64,000 bases of DNA, from assembly GCF_024397915.1 (NCBI RefSeq), contig NZ_CP073347.1, forward strand, positions 5,084,001 through 5,148,000. Reading direction: 5' to 3'. Below, piece after piece: positions 10,454 to 20,439 of the stretch. The DNA comes from Marinobacterium rhizophilum. Its GTDB lineage: Bacteria > Pseudomonadota > Gammaproteobacteria > Pseudomonadales > Balneatricaceae. Under the pieces are notes generated by a model, which saw only the letters and a list, made by a program, of their open reading frames with translations, was not told where the DNA came from and did no database searches. Position 1 is the first letter of the stretch. Every line of letters starts with the position of its first letter. The position numbers and the translations under genes are program-made.

Positions 10454-13400
10454 CTAGTCGCCTGGTGCCGGTGTCCCCAGGGCGATCAGGTCGCGCAGCT
10501 GGGTGTCGGAAAGCTCGGTAATCCACTGCTCGCCGCTGGCCACGCTAAGGTCCGCCAGTTCCTTCTTGCTCTGGATCATGGCGTCGATCTTCTCTTCGAA
10601 GGTGTTTTCGGTGATCAGGCGGTGCACCAGCACGGCGCGCTGCTGGCCGATACGGTAGGCACGGTCCGTGGCCTGGGCTTCCACGGCCGGGTTCCACCAC
10701 AGGTCATAGTGGATCACCTGGCTGGCGGCGGTAAGGTTCAGGCCTGTGCCGCCGGCCTTGAGCGACAGGATCATGGCGCGCACGCCGCGCTCGTTCTGAA
10801 ACCGGTCCACCATCTCGTCACGCTGCTTGCGTGACAAGCCACCGTGCAGGAAAGGCACTTCCCAGCCGAACTGCCGGCGCAGACTGTCGACCAGAAGATC
10901 GCCCATGCCGGTGTACTGGGTGAAGATCAGCGCTTTTTCGCCGCAGCCATCCAGCTCGGTCATGATTTCCATAAAGGCCGCCAGCTTGCCAGAATCTTCC
11001 ACCAGGGCCTGACCCTGGTTGAGGAACTGCGCCGGGCTGTTGCAGATTTGTTTCAGGGCATTGAGCAGCTTGAAGACGATGCCGCGGCGCTCGATGCCGT
11101 CACTGGCCTGCAGATCCGCCATCACCGTATCGACGGTGCTCTGGTACAGTGCCGCCTGCTCGGTGCTGAGGGTGCAGTAGCGGTTGCTTTCAATCTTGTC
11201 CGGCAGGTCACTGATGATCTGCCGGTCGCTTTTGAGCCGCCGCAGAATAAAGGGGCCGGTGATTTTTCGAAAGCGCTCCAGCCGGTCCTGGTCGCGGTCT
11301 TGCTCGATAGGGTTGGCAAACTCGGTTCGAAACTGTTTCTGGCTGCCCAGGTAGCCACGGTTGGTAAAATCGAACAGGCTCCAGTATTCCATCAGGCGGT
11401 TTTCCACCGGGGTGCCGCTCATGCCGATGCGGATATCCGCCCGCAGTTTCTTGATGGCTTTGGTCTGGGCACTGCCGGGATTCTTGATGTTCTGCGCCTC
11501 GTCGATCACCAGCGCGCGCCAGTTGGGCTTGCCAAGCTGTTTGCTGTCTGTGCGCACCAGGCCATAGCTGGTGAGAATGACGTCGTGTTCCGCCAACGCC
11601 AGGTTACGGCTGGCGCCGTGGTAGGTCTGCACGCGCAGGCCCGGGGCAAAGCGGGCGATCTCATGGCTCCAGTTGGTCAGCAGGGAGGTGGGCGCAACCA
11701 CCAGTGCCTTGCCGTGCTCCAGTTGCCCGCTTTCCTTCAGGTGCAGCAGGGCGGCGATGACCTGCAGCGTTTTGCCCAGGCCCATATCGTCGGCAAGCAG
11801 CGCACCAAAGCCGCTGCGGCCATTTTGTACCAGCCATTCGTACCCCCGTAGCTGGTAGGGGCGCAGCGTTGCATTGAGCCCTGCGGGCAGGGGCGCGGGC
11901 TCCTGGCGCAACAGCTGATCAAACAGGGCCTTGGCACCGCCGCCGAGATCCACCTGGGTTTCGTCCAGCTCCCCGGCCAGGCCGGCCTTTAGCAGTTCGA
12001 AACGCGACAGCGACTCAGGCAGCGCATCCAGGCGCGACATCAATTGCTGCAGCTGGCTATCGTCGACCATCACGTACTGGTCCAGCAGCCGCACGATGCC
12101 ACTGGAGCTGTGCAGCAGCTGGCGGAATTCGCTGATGGACACCCGCTGGTCGCCAATGGCGATCTGCCAGTCGAACTGCAGCAGCTGATCCAGGTTCAGA
12201 TAGCTGACAGCGGCCTCGCTACCGCTGTCGGAGACAGACAGGCTGAGGCGCGGCTGGGCCAGATCGCGCAGCGCCTTGGGCAGGATCACCTGGATACCCA
12301 GCATGCGCAGTGCCGGCAGGGTCTGGCGAAAGACCGGGGTGAACGCTTCCAGGCTGAAGTCCAGTTCGGCGATACGGTCAGCGCTGCGATAGAGCTGCTC
12401 GACCTGGGGCAGGTAGTCCGCCAGTACCGCCAGATCCGCCAGCACCTGCATCTGCTGGATGCGGGACAGCCCGGGCGCTGCCAGCAGGGCATCCAGGCGT
12501 TGCAATTGCTTGCCTTGTTCGATGCGGATATCCACGCTCAGTCGGTCCAGCGGGCGCTCTTCCACCTGCAGGTAGAGCCGGTGGGGCCGTGCGCCCAGGG
12601 AGAGACGACTCAGCCAGTGGCGGATGACCCCGGGCGTTTCGGCGTTTTCAAAGCGCTCGAATCGCTGTGGCTGGGCGGCGAAAAACAACTGTTCGATGGG
12701 GGCGCAGGCAGCGGAGGGCGCTGCAGCGCCGTAGCCCCTGGCAATGAAATGTCCCAGCAGCAACTGCAGGGCGGCCTGAATCTGGGTCGGCGCGTCGGCG
12801 TGCAGCAGGAGTGCCTTGCGGCGTTGCTTGGGCCTGTCTTGCAGCAGCACCAGGTCCGGCGGGCAGAGCGCATGCAATGCGCTCATCAGCGCCTGCACCG
12901 GTTCGCTGTGGGTCGCGGCGCGCCAGTGTATCAGCGTCTCGCCGGTGCTGTTGTTCAGCACGGCCGGCACATAGGCACATTGTGCAGTCAGTTTTAGCGC
13001 CACGCGCAACAGCAGGCGCCAGAGCAGCAGCGGCTCGGACAGGTAGGGCTCAAGGCCCGGCGGCACGTCCCGCAGGCGCTGCAGCCAGGTATCCAGTGTT
13101 GCCTCGGGGCTGCTGTACGACTCATTGCTGACAAGCGTGTGCAGCAAGTGGCCGTTTTCGTCAATCACGAATGTCAGGTCGGGCACTTGATCGGCGCCCA
13201 TCCAGGGTTGTGTCGGTTCGGCGTCAAAGCGTGCGGCTGCGCGGGCCGTGCGCTTGTACTGGCTGGCGAGGGTGGCGCGAAAGTCCTTCGGATAAAACAG
13301 CGGCTTTGCGGGCAGCAGCGTCAGAATCTTGTCCTGCAGCGGCGGTATCGCTGTCAGATCGATAGCGTCGAAGGCTTCATATCCGCTCGGCTGCCAGCCC

Positions 13401-13978
13401 TGAATGGCCGGCGCATCCGCCCAACTTTGCAGCACGCTTGGCAACGCCTCCAGGGTTTCCAGCCGCCCGCCTGCCTGGGCTTCCAGCGCTTTGGCAAGGT
13501 CGAGTCCGTGCAAGGTGAACACCAGGAAGGGGTTCTTGTCGATTTCATTGGCAATCAGGTAGATCACGGCGGCGATATGCTTGCACGGCATGGCCCAGTC
13601 CGGGCAGGAGCAGTTGGCCCGCATATCATGCCAGCGCCTGGGAAACAGTTGAATGTCGAGTGAGCGGGCGATATCCAGCACCGGGTGCGGCAATTGCCGG
13701 CTCAGCAGCCGGGACAGAATCGCGGGGTCGTCGCTGACCGCCGCTAATAGCTGCTGGCACTGTTCGGCACTGAATGCCGCGAGACTGATGGCGACTTTGT
13801 AGGGCGTGCGCCGGCTTCCCCGTATCCTGGCATCGATCCGATTGCCCTGGATTTCAATACGCAGCACCGAGCCATTGGCGGCATAGCGCCGTCCGCGGGG
13901 CAGGCGATTAGTATCATCAATGCCATTGAAGGCGCTGAGCCACTGCTCGCCCCACCATGTGTGGCCAAATGTCGCCAT
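10454..13978 (-). CDS. SWIM zinc-finger SNF2-family helicase
   Basis: This 1174-residue ATP-dependent DNA translocase belongs to the bacterial SNF2/HepA-like superfamily 2. A SWIM zinc finger (CSCPDWAMPCKH) is near residue 123. A long middle region precedes the SNF2 core: motif I DDMGLGKT near 730, a DEAQ box near 826, and in the C-terminal helicase lobe WWNPAVEAQATDRAYRIGQ near 1096. Family members act on DNA-protein complexes or transcription, but the specific role is not evident. It is the first gene of a likely operon with the J-motif protein and starts at ATG 13978. Confidence 0.88.
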   Translation of the reverse strand: MATFGHTWWGEQWLSAFNGIDDTNRLPRGRRYAANGSVLRIEIQGNRIDARIRGSRRTPYKVAISLAAFSAEQCQQLLAAVSDDPAILSRLLSRQLPHPVLDIARSLDIQLFPRRWHDMRANCSCPDWAMPCKHIAAVIYLIANEIDKNPFLVFTLHGLDLAKALEAQAGGRLETLEALPSVLQSWADAPAIQGWQPSGYEAFDAIDLTAIPPLQDKILTLLPAKPLFYPKDFRATLASQYKRTARAAARFDAEPTQPWMGADQVPDLTFVIDENGHLLHTLVSNESYSSPEATLDTWLQRLRDVPPGLEPYLSEPLLLWRLLLRVALKLTAQCAYVPAVLNNSTGETLIHWRAATHSEPVQALMSALHALCPPDLVLLQDRPKQRRKALLLHADAPTQIQAALQLLLGHFIARGYGAAAPSAACAPIEQLFFAAQPQRFERFENAETPGVIRHWLSRLSLGARPHRLYLQVEERPLDRLSVDIRIEQGKQLQRLDALLAAPGLSRIQQMQVLADLAVLADYLPQVEQLYRSADRIAELDFSLEAFTPVFRQTLPALRMLGIQVILPKALRDLAQPRLSLSVSDSGSEAAVSYLNLDQLLQFDWQIAIGDQRVSISEFRQLLHSSSGIVRLLDQYVMVDDSQLQQLMSRLDALPESLSRFELLKAGLAGELDETQVDLGGGAKALFDQLLRQEPAPLPAGLNATLRPYQLRGYEWLVQNGRSGFGALLADDMGLGKTLQVIAALLHLKESGQLEHGKALVVAPTSLLTNWSHEIARFAPGLRVQTYHGASRNLALAEHDVILTSYGLVRTDSKQLGKPNWRALVIDEAQNIKNPGSAQTKAIKKLRADIRIGMSGTPVENRLMEYWSLFDFTNRGYLGSQKQFRTEFANPIEQDRDQDRLERFRKITGPFILRRLKSDRQIISDLPDKIESNRYCTLSTEQAALYQSTVDTVMADLQASDGIERRGIVFKLLNALKQICNSPAQFLNQGQALVEDSGKLAAFMEIMTELDGCGEKALIFTQYTGMGDLLVDSLRRQFGWEVPFLHGGLSRKQRDEMVDRFQNERGVRAMILSLKAGGTGLNLTAASQVIHYDLWWNPAVEAQATDRAYRIGQQRAVLVHRLITENTFEEKIDAMIQSKKELADLSVASGEQWITELSDTQLRDLIALGTPAPGD

Positions 13979-14113
13979 GCATGAACGCTCGATCGGTAAA
14001 AGCCGCCAAGGCTAAAACGAGCGGACCCGAAAAGCCAGTGTGTTTGTGCTGGCGTGCCTGTATGTCGAGTCGAATCAACAGAGCGCGGGCAAGGCGGTCC
14101 TTCGCCAGCGGGT

Positions 14114-14212
14114 TCAGTCGGCCCGCACAACGGCAGCTTCGGCCAGGGTTTTCAGGGACAGCTGCCAGGCCAGTACGAGACCCGCGAGGGCGCCCATGAG
14201 AATGCGCTGAAA
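14114..14212 (-). pseudogene. Remnant of an MFS transporter C-terminus (left flank of island)
   Basis: The minus strand encodes FQRILMGALAGLVLAWQLSL followed by KTLAEAAVVRAD and a stop. It aligns end to end with the C-terminus of the MFS remnant at 33148-33501 (FQTILAGALAAVLLAWLLAL and so on). Only the last transmembrane helix survives. The rest of 13979-14398 shows no gene apart from the promoter below. Confidence 0.5.
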
Positions 14213-14344
14213 GCTTGGGTGTCGAGTCGCTGTTTGCGTCGCAGATTGCAACGACTTTTGATACTGAGATTTTCTTAGCAATGAGTCCATGAGTTATATC
14301 AACAATATCAATTAGTTATGCAAAGGATAATATCGGCATGTTTT

Positions 14345-14373
14345 TTGACTGTCAGTTTGAGAACAGATATTCA
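14345..14373 (+). promoter_or_regulatory. Possible sigma70 promoter of the sensor operon
   Basis: TTGACT (14345-14350) and TATTCA (14368-14373) are separated by 17 bp, a short distance before the binding-protein gene, whose ribosome site is GAGGAG at 14385-14390. Confidence 0.35.
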
Positions 14374-14398
14374 GAGCATGCAGTGAGGAGATATTTGG

Positions 14399-15247
14399 AT
14401 GAAAGCTGAAAAGCAAGGGGTGCACTGGGGGCTGGCACTGGTTTTGAGTGTGTTGTGCGCGCTGCCAGTCAGTGCCGATGAACAGTCAACTGCCGCCGTC
14501 ACTCCACTGACTCTGGGGGTGGTACCACAGCAAAGCTCCCTCAAGCTGGCAAAGGCCTGGATGCCCCTGTTGCAAGAGGTATCACGTCGATCGGGCATCC
14601 CGCTTGTGTTTGCCACGGCGCCGGATATTCCGACGTACGAGAAAAGGCTGCATGAGGGGGCGTATGATCTCGCCTACATGAACCCCTACCACTACACTGT
14701 GTTCCACGATACCAATGGATACGAAGCGCTGGCTAAGGCTAAGGACGTACAGATTCACGGGATTTACGTGGTGCGTCGGGCGTCGACCATCACGGACCTG
14801 GCACAGCTTGCGGGGCTCGAGCTTGCCTACCCTGCGCCCGCCGCCTTTGCCGCCAGTGTGGTGACACAGGCCAATCTGGCAAAGGTCGCCACGCCTGGGA
14901 AGCAGGCCTATGTGTTATCCCATGATGCGGTTTATCGCGCCGTCGCTTCTGGGCGGTATGAGGCCGGTGGCGGAATACTGCGAACCTTTAGTGCTGTTGA
15001 ACCGTCAGTGAGGGATCAGTTGAAAATCCTCTGGACGTCACCGGGTTACACACCTCACCCCATTGCAACGCACCCGAACATTGATGGGGATAAACGTCAC
15101 CGGCTGCGACGGGCACTGATCAGCCTGGCGCAGGACCCCGCCGGACAGGCCTTGCTGGAGCCGCTGAAAATATCCGGATTCGAGGAAGCGAATGACGCGG
15201 ACTGGGATGATGTGCGGGATCTGCATATCCACCGCCTGGATCCCTAA
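14399..15247 (+). CDS. PhnD-like periplasmic substrate-binding protein
   Basis: This 282-residue protein has a signal peptide ending near residue 26 (LCALPVSA). The body is of the phosphate/phosphonate (PhnD) binding-protein type, with LTLGVVPQQS, a YDLAYMNPYHY segment and a C-terminal two-lobed fold pattern. No ABC permease or ATPase gene is nearby. The next gene, 46 bp downstream on the same strand, is a hybrid histidine kinase with a periplasmic domain. It therefore probably serves as the ligand-sensing component of that kinase, not as a transporter. The true ligand is unknown. Confidence 0.8.
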   Translation: MKAEKQGVHWGLALVLSVLCALPVSADEQSTAAVTPLTLGVVPQQSSLKLAKAWMPLLQEVSRRSGIPLVFATAPDIPTYEKRLHEGAYDLAYMNPYHYTVFHDTNGYEALAKAKDVQIHGIYVVRRASTITDLAQLAGLELAYPAPAAFAASVVTQANLAKVATPGKQAYVLSHDAVYRAVASGRYEAGGGILRTFSAVEPSVRDQLKILWTSPGYTPHPIATHPNIDGDKRHRLRRALISLAQDPAGQALLEPLKISGFEEANDADWDDVRDLHIHRLDP

Positions 15248-15293
15248 CGGCAGTGTTTGGTGAGGCCGCGCAGGTGGCTTCAGGAGGGAGAAG

Positions 15294-18200
15294 GTGTCTT
15301 TCAGATTAAAAATCATCATCGGTATAGTGCTGATCCAGGCGTGTGTTTTTGCGCTGCTGGTCGGGCTCGCCATGTATTACCTTAACGCCTGGAGTCAGCA
15401 GGACCTGCGCTCGCGTGCGCGTGATACAAGTCAGATCTTTGCTACGATGGCGACCGATGCGGTCATTTCTACCGACCTGGCGACACTGACGGATATGGTA
15501 AACCAGATCAAGGTACTGCCCCAGATCGCTTACATTACCGTTTCAGACGCGCGGGGTTTGTTGGCCTCCTATACCGGCGATGCCGGTATCGCAACAGGGC
15601 AAGATACCGCCGTTGCCCCGGCGCTGAATGACGATGTGCTGGATATCCGGACCGATATACGTGCCGGGGCACTACAGTTTGGCGAAATACGATTGGGATA
15701 CCATCGCCTCGGGATTTTACAGCGCTTGCAGGAAGCGGGGTTGTGGCTGGCGTTTATTGCCTTGGCTGGACTTATATTACTGGCGCTTGTCTCATGGTGG
15801 CTCGGGTGGCGGCTAACGCAGATGCTGGGGTGGTTGCAGCGGTATTCCGAGGATGTGGCAAATGGTGTGCAAACGGCCTCCATGAAGGTGACCGGCCAGG
15901 ATGAGCTGGCAATGACCGCGAGGGCTTTCAACTCCATGCTGGCGTCGCTGGAAAGCAAGCAGCGCAAGCTGGCGGGCAAGATCGTTGAGGTGCAGTCGCT
16001 CAGTGATCTTAATGCGCAAAATGAACGTTACCTGCGCACGGTATTGGAATCGGTCTCCGACGGTATCATCACGATCGATGCAAACGGGTTGATTCACCTG
16101 ATAAACCGGGCAGGAGAGCGTCTGTTCGGTTATGCCAAGAACGAACTGGTTGGACAGCATGTTGGTGTTTTGATATCCGGCCTGGAGCAGGGCTGGCATG
16201 AACAGTATATCGACGGTGACCTGAACACCGGGGCGTCCCCAATTTGCAGCACTGGCCAGCAGATGATGGGGCATCGGCCGGATAGTACGTTCTTTCCGGT
16301 TGACCTTTCTGCTTCAGCTCTGGATATCGAAGGGCAGCGATTCTGTGTTGTATTGATACGTGACCTTACCGCGAGCCGCGAGCTGGAAGCCGAGATACGT
16401 CGTTCCCACAAGATTAAGGCCATGATAACGGATGCAAGTCTGGATGCGCTGATCACGGTGGATGTCGATGGTGTGGTGGTTGAATACAACGGGGCTGCGG
16501 AGCGCCTTTTCGGCTGGCCGCGCTCGAGCATGCTGGGCCAGAGCATGGCGGAGCATATTATCCCTGAAGAGTTCAGGGACGCTCATTACAAGGGTATGGC
16601 GCACTTCCGCAAAAACGGCGCAGGGCCCCTGATCGGAGGCCGTGTGGAGGTCGAGGCGCTGTGTGAAAAGGGTACTCGGATTCCGGTAGAAATGTCGCTG
16701 GTCGCCACGGAGAGTGATGGGGTACGTCTTGTTACTGCCTTTTTGCGTGATATTCGAGCGCGCCAGCAGGCCGAGCGGCAATTGATTGATGCCAAGGAGG
16801 CGGCTGAAAATGCCTCCCTGGCAAAATCGCGCTTCCTGTCGCATATGAGTCACGAGATTCGTTCGCCACTAAACGCGGTGCTGGCAGCGGTGAGCATGCT
16901 GCTCGAAAGGGCGAACGATGCGGATCAGCAACGTCTGCTGCAAACGGCCCAAAGCAGTGGGGCGGCATTACTTTCGGTGATTAACGAAGTGCTCGATTTT
17001 TCCAAAATAGATGCCGGGTACATGAAAATCACTAACTCTGAGTCGCGTGTCGAAACACTGATTGGCGATGTGCTCTGTGCGGCACAGGGACACATGGGGA
17101 GCCAGGCTCCGGATCTTGTGTGTCATGTGATGCCGGCGGCGTCGGGCAAAGTGTTCATTGATCCGGCCAGGGTGCGCCAGGTCATTAATGTGCTTGTCGA
17201 TAATGCGATTAAATTTACGTCTCAGGGTGTTATTGCCGTTATTGCCGAGCGAATCGAAGTTAATGGCCTGGAGCACCTCAAAATCAGTGTGAAAGACACC
17301 GGTGTCGGTATACCCGAAGAGCAGCAAAGTGCCATTTTCGAAGAGTTTGAACAGGTGGATGCGACTCGGGATACGGGATATGGTGGAACGGGGCTGGGGT
17401 TGACCATTGCGCGGCGGTTGGTGGAAATGATGGGGGGAACGCTCATCGTTGACAGCAAGCCAGGAGTGGGCAGCTGTTTTCATTTTTCTCTGCCTGCCGA
17501 GTTTTGTGATGCTGAGCAGGTTTGCATGCAAGCCTCAGAGGGGTTGGCGTTATGCATGTTGAGCACGAATGATGCCCTGCGCACAATGTTTGAACATAAC
17601 CTGGCCAGTCTGAATATACCGTTTCGGGGGGGCGCCGGATTCGGTGCCTTGAGCCGCTGGGTTCAGGATATACCCCCTGCAATGATGGCTGACTGCTGTC
17701 TGGTGATCGACGAATCAGTGCTTGATGAGTTAAAGGCACCCGAATCCGTTTCCATACTGCAACGCTGGTGTGGAAGAGTGGGGGTGATGTGTCGTGTTCA
17801 GGAGACATTGCCTGGGATCCTGGACGCAGCTGTCCGGCTCACCAAGCCGATTAGCTGCACTGAACTATTCAATTTTATATGCGGCGAAGCTAAAGCTGAG
17901 GATGATTCCAGCCAGAGTGATCTCCTGTCGAGTGAGGATACAAGTCCTGGCCGAGTGCTACTGGTTGAAGACGTAGCTGCCAACCGCTGGATAGCGAAGA
18001 TACTGCTGGAGAGCCGCGGATACGAAGTGACCGAGGCTGCTGATGGCCTGGAGGCGCTTGATCAGGCGGCCAGGGAGTCCTTTGACGTTATTTTGATGGA
18101 TGTTCGCATGCCGCGTCTAAATGGTCTTGATGCTGTAATACGTCTGCGAGATGAGTCGGGACCTAATGCGAATACGCCTGTCATTGCGCTGACAGCGAAT

Positions 18201-18722
18201 GCCGAGCGTTCAGAGATAGACAGGTGTTTGGCAGCTGGCATGAATGAGTTCATCAGCAAGCCCTACGATACCAGCAGGCTGCTGGAGCGGGTCGCTTATT
18301 TCTGTGAGCAACGATATAACAGTGAGGAATCCCCTGTATTGGAAAATACTGTTGCGACGGCTCCGTTGCTGCAAGTATCGGTGCTGGAACAGCTGGTTAA
18401 AGATACATCGGTTTCAGTTCTGCCAGGCATGCTGCAGATGTTTTGCGAGGAGATCGAGGGATGTATCCGAGAGATTCAAGAGGGCGTGACATCGCTTGAC
18501 CAGAAGGCGCTCACTGAAAGTGCTCACACTCTGAAAAGCTGTGCCGGTACATTCGGCGCCTTCCGGCTTCAGAATGCTGCGCGAGAACTTGAGCGCTGTG
18601 GCAGAGCGTCGCCTGATCCGGAAAAACTGGAGGCCCTGGCCAAGGATTTGCTGGTGATTCTGGCTGATACTTTGCACGAGTATCAGGGCTTTTCCATGCA
18701 GCAGATGGGTTGCCAGGCGTGA
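15294..18722 (+). CDS. Hybrid sensor histidine kinase (HAMP-PAS-PAS-HisKA-REC-Hpt)
   Basis: This 1142-residue inner-membrane kinase starts at GTG, behind the strong ribosome site GGAGGGAG. TM1 is near residues 5-30 and a periplasmic domain spans about 30-147. TM2 is near 150-172 and is followed by HAMP. Two PAS domains span about 240-480. The phospho-accepting His is in FLSHMSHEIRSPLNAV near 519. HATPase boxes follow: N VDNAIKF, G1 DTGVGIPEE, and G2 GTGLGLTIARR. Next are a poorly conserved receiver-like stretch (about 760-890), a complete receiver with Asp in ILMDVRMP near 935, and an Hpt with His in SAHTLKSCAG near 1078. The architecture implies a phosphorelay ending on a separate regulator, most likely the next gene. 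The likely input is the PhnD-like protein. Confidence 0.92.
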   Translation: MSFRLKIIIGIVLIQACVFALLVGLAMYYLNAWSQQDLRSRARDTSQIFATMATDAVISTDLATLTDMVNQIKVLPQIAYITVSDARGLLASYTGDAGIATGQDTAVAPALNDDVLDIRTDIRAGALQFGEIRLGYHRLGILQRLQEAGLWLAFIALAGLILLALVSWWLGWRLTQMLGWLQRYSEDVANGVQTASMKVTGQDELAMTARAFNSMLASLESKQRKLAGKIVEVQSLSDLNAQNERYLRTVLESVSDGIITIDANGLIHLINRAGERLFGYAKNELVGQHVGVLISGLEQGWHEQYIDGDLNTGASPICSTGQQMMGHRPDSTFFPVDLSASALDIEGQRFCVVLIRDLTASRELEAEIRRSHKIKAMITDASLDALITVDVDGVVVEYNGAAERLFGWPRSSMLGQSMAEHIIPEEFRDAHYKGMAHFRKNGAGPLIGGRVEVEALCEKGTRIPVEMSLVATESDGVRLVTAFLRDIRARQQAERQLIDAKEAAENASLAKSRFLSHMSHEIRSPLNAVLAAVSMLLERANDADQQRLLQTAQSSGAALLSVINEVLDFSKIDAGYMKITNSESRVETLIGDVLCAAQGHMGSQAPDLVCHVMPAASGKVFIDPARVRQVINVLVDNAIKFTSQGVIAVIAERIEVNGLEHLKISVKDTGVGIPEEQQSAIFEEFEQVDATRDTGYGGTGLGLTIARRLVEMMGGTLIVDSKPGVGSCFHFSLPAEFCDAEQVCMQASEGLALCMLSTNDALRTMFEHNLASLNIPFRGGAGFGALSRWVQDIPPAMMADCCLVIDESVLDELKAPESVSILQRWCGRVGVMCRVQETLPGILDAAVRLTKPISCTELFNFICGEAKAEDDSSQSDLLSSEDTSPGRVLLVEDVAANRWIAKILLESRGYEVTEAADGLEALDQAARESFDVILMDVRMPRLNGLDAVIRLRDESGPNANTPVIALTANAERSEIDRCLAAGMNEFISKPYDTSRLLERVAYFCEQRYNSEESPVLENTVATAPLLQVSVLEQLVKDTSVSVLPGMLQMFCEEIEGCIREIQEGVTSLDQKALTESAHTLKSCAGTFGAFRLQNAARELERCGRASPDPEKLEALAKDLLVILADTLHEYQGFSMQQMGCQA

Positions 18723-18795
18723 ATAACAGTGACAGGTTTTGGTGGAAAGTGCCGAGCCAGGTAATGATGCCGGATCCGGCATGGGAGGATACAGA

Positions 18796-20268
18796 GTGCA
18801 GGATAATAGTAATTCGATCAGGCCCCATATACTGCTGGTAGAAGACAGCAAATCCACCGCACTCGTCTACCGAAGCTATCTTGCCGCGGATTTTCAGGTG
18901 TCGCTGGCACATAGCCTGGCTGATGCCTCCAGGCTTCAGGCTGAAAGCCGTTTTGAGCTGCTGCTGGTCGATGTACGCCTGCCGGACGGTTCAGGGCTCG
19001 ATATTCTCAGGGAGCTGAGGCTCGAAGATAGCCTGACGCCGGTTGTCCTGATGACCGCACATGGCTCTGTAGATATTGCCGTGGATGCCATGCGGCTCGG
19101 TGCCAGTGACTTCCTTACCAAGCCCTTTGAGCGAGCGCGTTTGCTGGTGACACTCCAGAATGCGCTCAAGGGACGTCGCCTGACCCAGATCGTCGATGAG
19201 TATGAGAAAAGTTGCACCCGTGATCATTTCCACGGCATGGTCGGAGCCTGTCTGCCCATGCAGAGTGTCTATCGCATCATTGAGAGCGCAGCGGGGAGCC
19301 GGGCAACAGTATTTATCAGCGGTGAAAGTGGCACAGGCAAGGAGCTCTGCGCCGAGGCGCTACATGCACAAAGCAAGCGGGCCGCAAAACCTTATGTTGC
19401 CTTGAACTGCGCAGCGATTCCACATGACTTGCTGGAAAGCGAGATTTTTGGCCATGTGAAGGGGGCCTTTACCGGTGCCAATGCCGCCCGTGAAGGGGCG
19501 GCAGCACGTGCTGCTGGAGGTACACTTTTTCTGGATGAAATTGGCGAAATGCCGCTGGATCTTCAAAGCAAGCTGTTGCGCTTTATTCAGTCAGGTGCTT
19601 TTACCCCGGTGGGGGGGAATACTGAGATTCAGACGGATCTGCGCTTTGTCTGCGCCACTAACCGTGATCCGCTGGAAGAGGTCCGCGCTGGCCGCTTCCG
19701 GGAAGATCTATATTACCGGCTGCATGTTATTCCGGTACAGATGCCGGCGTTGCGCGATCGGGGCCACGACTGCCTGTTGATCGCCAGGGCCATGCTCAAG
19801 GAATACAGTGCTGATGAACAGCGCGACTTTATTGGCTTTACGCCAGACGTCGAGGCGATATTCCAGAGTTACGATTGGCCTGGCAATGTACGTGAGCTCA
19901 GTAATGTTATTCGCAATATTGTGGTGTTGAACGATGCCCAGTGGGTTGAACCACAGATGTTGCCTACACCGCTGGACGGGGTCGTCGCCAGCGATATGCA
20001 GGTGTTTGCAGCCCATTCCGACACGGCTACGCCTGTCTCAGACTCCGGTGAGGAGCAGGCTGCCCCAGAGGCCACTGCAGGTCACTCGCAGCACTCCATT
20101 GAACCGCTTTGGTTGAGTGAAAAACGGATCATTGAACATGCCATTTCGCACTGCCAGGGCAACGTTCCGCGGGCGGCGGCCTTTCTCGAGATTAGTCCAT
20201 CCACGATCTATCGTAAAAAACAGCAATGGGGTCGGCAGGAGGCAGAGAGCCTTGAATTGAATGCCTGA
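18796..20268 (+). CDS. Sigma54-dependent response regulator (NtrC/LuxO-like)
   Basis: This protein of about 490 residues is a bacterial enhancer-binding protein. It has a receiver with Asp in [12 protein letters not shown] near residue 58 and a AAA+ domain with Walker A GESGTGKE near 176. The sigma54-contact loop GAFTGA near 222, the Walker B region LFLDEIGEM and the R-finger region [11 protein letters not shown] are also present. A Fis-type helix-turn-helix ([19 protein letters not shown]) sits near the C-terminus. I chose the GTG at 18796 because GGGAGG sits 7 bp upstream; a GTG at 18739 is the longer alternative. It should be phosphorylated by the upstream hybrid kinase and act on the three -24/-12 promoters downstream. 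Confidence 0.9.
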   Translation: MQDNSNSIRPHILLVEDSKSTALVYRSYLAADFQVSLAHSLADASRLQAESRFELLLVDVRLPDGSGLDILRELRLEDSLTPVVLMTAHGSVDIAVDAMRLGASDFLTKPFERARLLVTLQNALKGRRLTQIVDEYEKSCTRDHFHGMVGACLPMQSVYRIIESAAGSRATVFISGESGTGKELCAEALHAQSKRAAKPYVALNCAAIPHDLLESEIFGHVKGAFTGANAAREGAAARAAGGTLFLDEIGEMPLDLQSKLLRFIQSGAFTPVGGNTEIQTDLRFVCATNRDPLEEVRAGRFREDLYYRLHVIPVQMPALRDRGHDCLLIARAMLKEYSADEQRDFIGFTPDVEAIFQSYDWPGNVRELSNVIRNIVVLNDAQWVEPQMLPTPLDGVVASDMQVFAAHSDTATPVSDSGEEQAAPEATAGHSQHSIEPLWLSEKRIIEHAISHCQGNVPRAAAFLEISPSTIYRKKQQWGRQEAESLELNA

Positions 20269-20304
20269 ATCCAGGGTAAGTTTGCACATGGGATCCAGAT
20301 AGCG

Positions 20305-20319
20305 TTGCAATTTGCGAAA
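20305..20319 (+). promoter_or_regulatory. Enhancer-binding site 1 (TTGCAATTTGCGAAA)
   Basis: This 15-bp site is identical to the one at 25054-25068 and matches 14 of 15 bases of the inverted site at 22944-22958. It is centred about 67 bp upstream of the -24 element at 20379. The site is proposed to bind the sigma54 regulator encoded immediately upstream. Confidence 0.65.
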
Positions 20320-20376
20320 GAACATTCTTAATGATAATTTTATTTTATAAGTTATTGTATTTATTGTGTAATTTAG

Positions 20377-20393
20377 TTGGCACAAATTTCGCT
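20377..20393 (+). promoter_or_regulatory. Sigma54 promoter of the phosphodiesterase gene
   Basis: TTGGCACAAATTTCGCT has GG (20379-20380) and GC (20391-20392) 10 bp apart, the -24/-12 signature. Transcription would start near 20404, so translation must begin at the ATG at 20440 and not further upstream. Confidence 0.8.
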
Positions 20394-20439
20394 GAAGAAA
20401 GGTACGAACCCTACCGATTCTATAGCGAGGATACTCATC

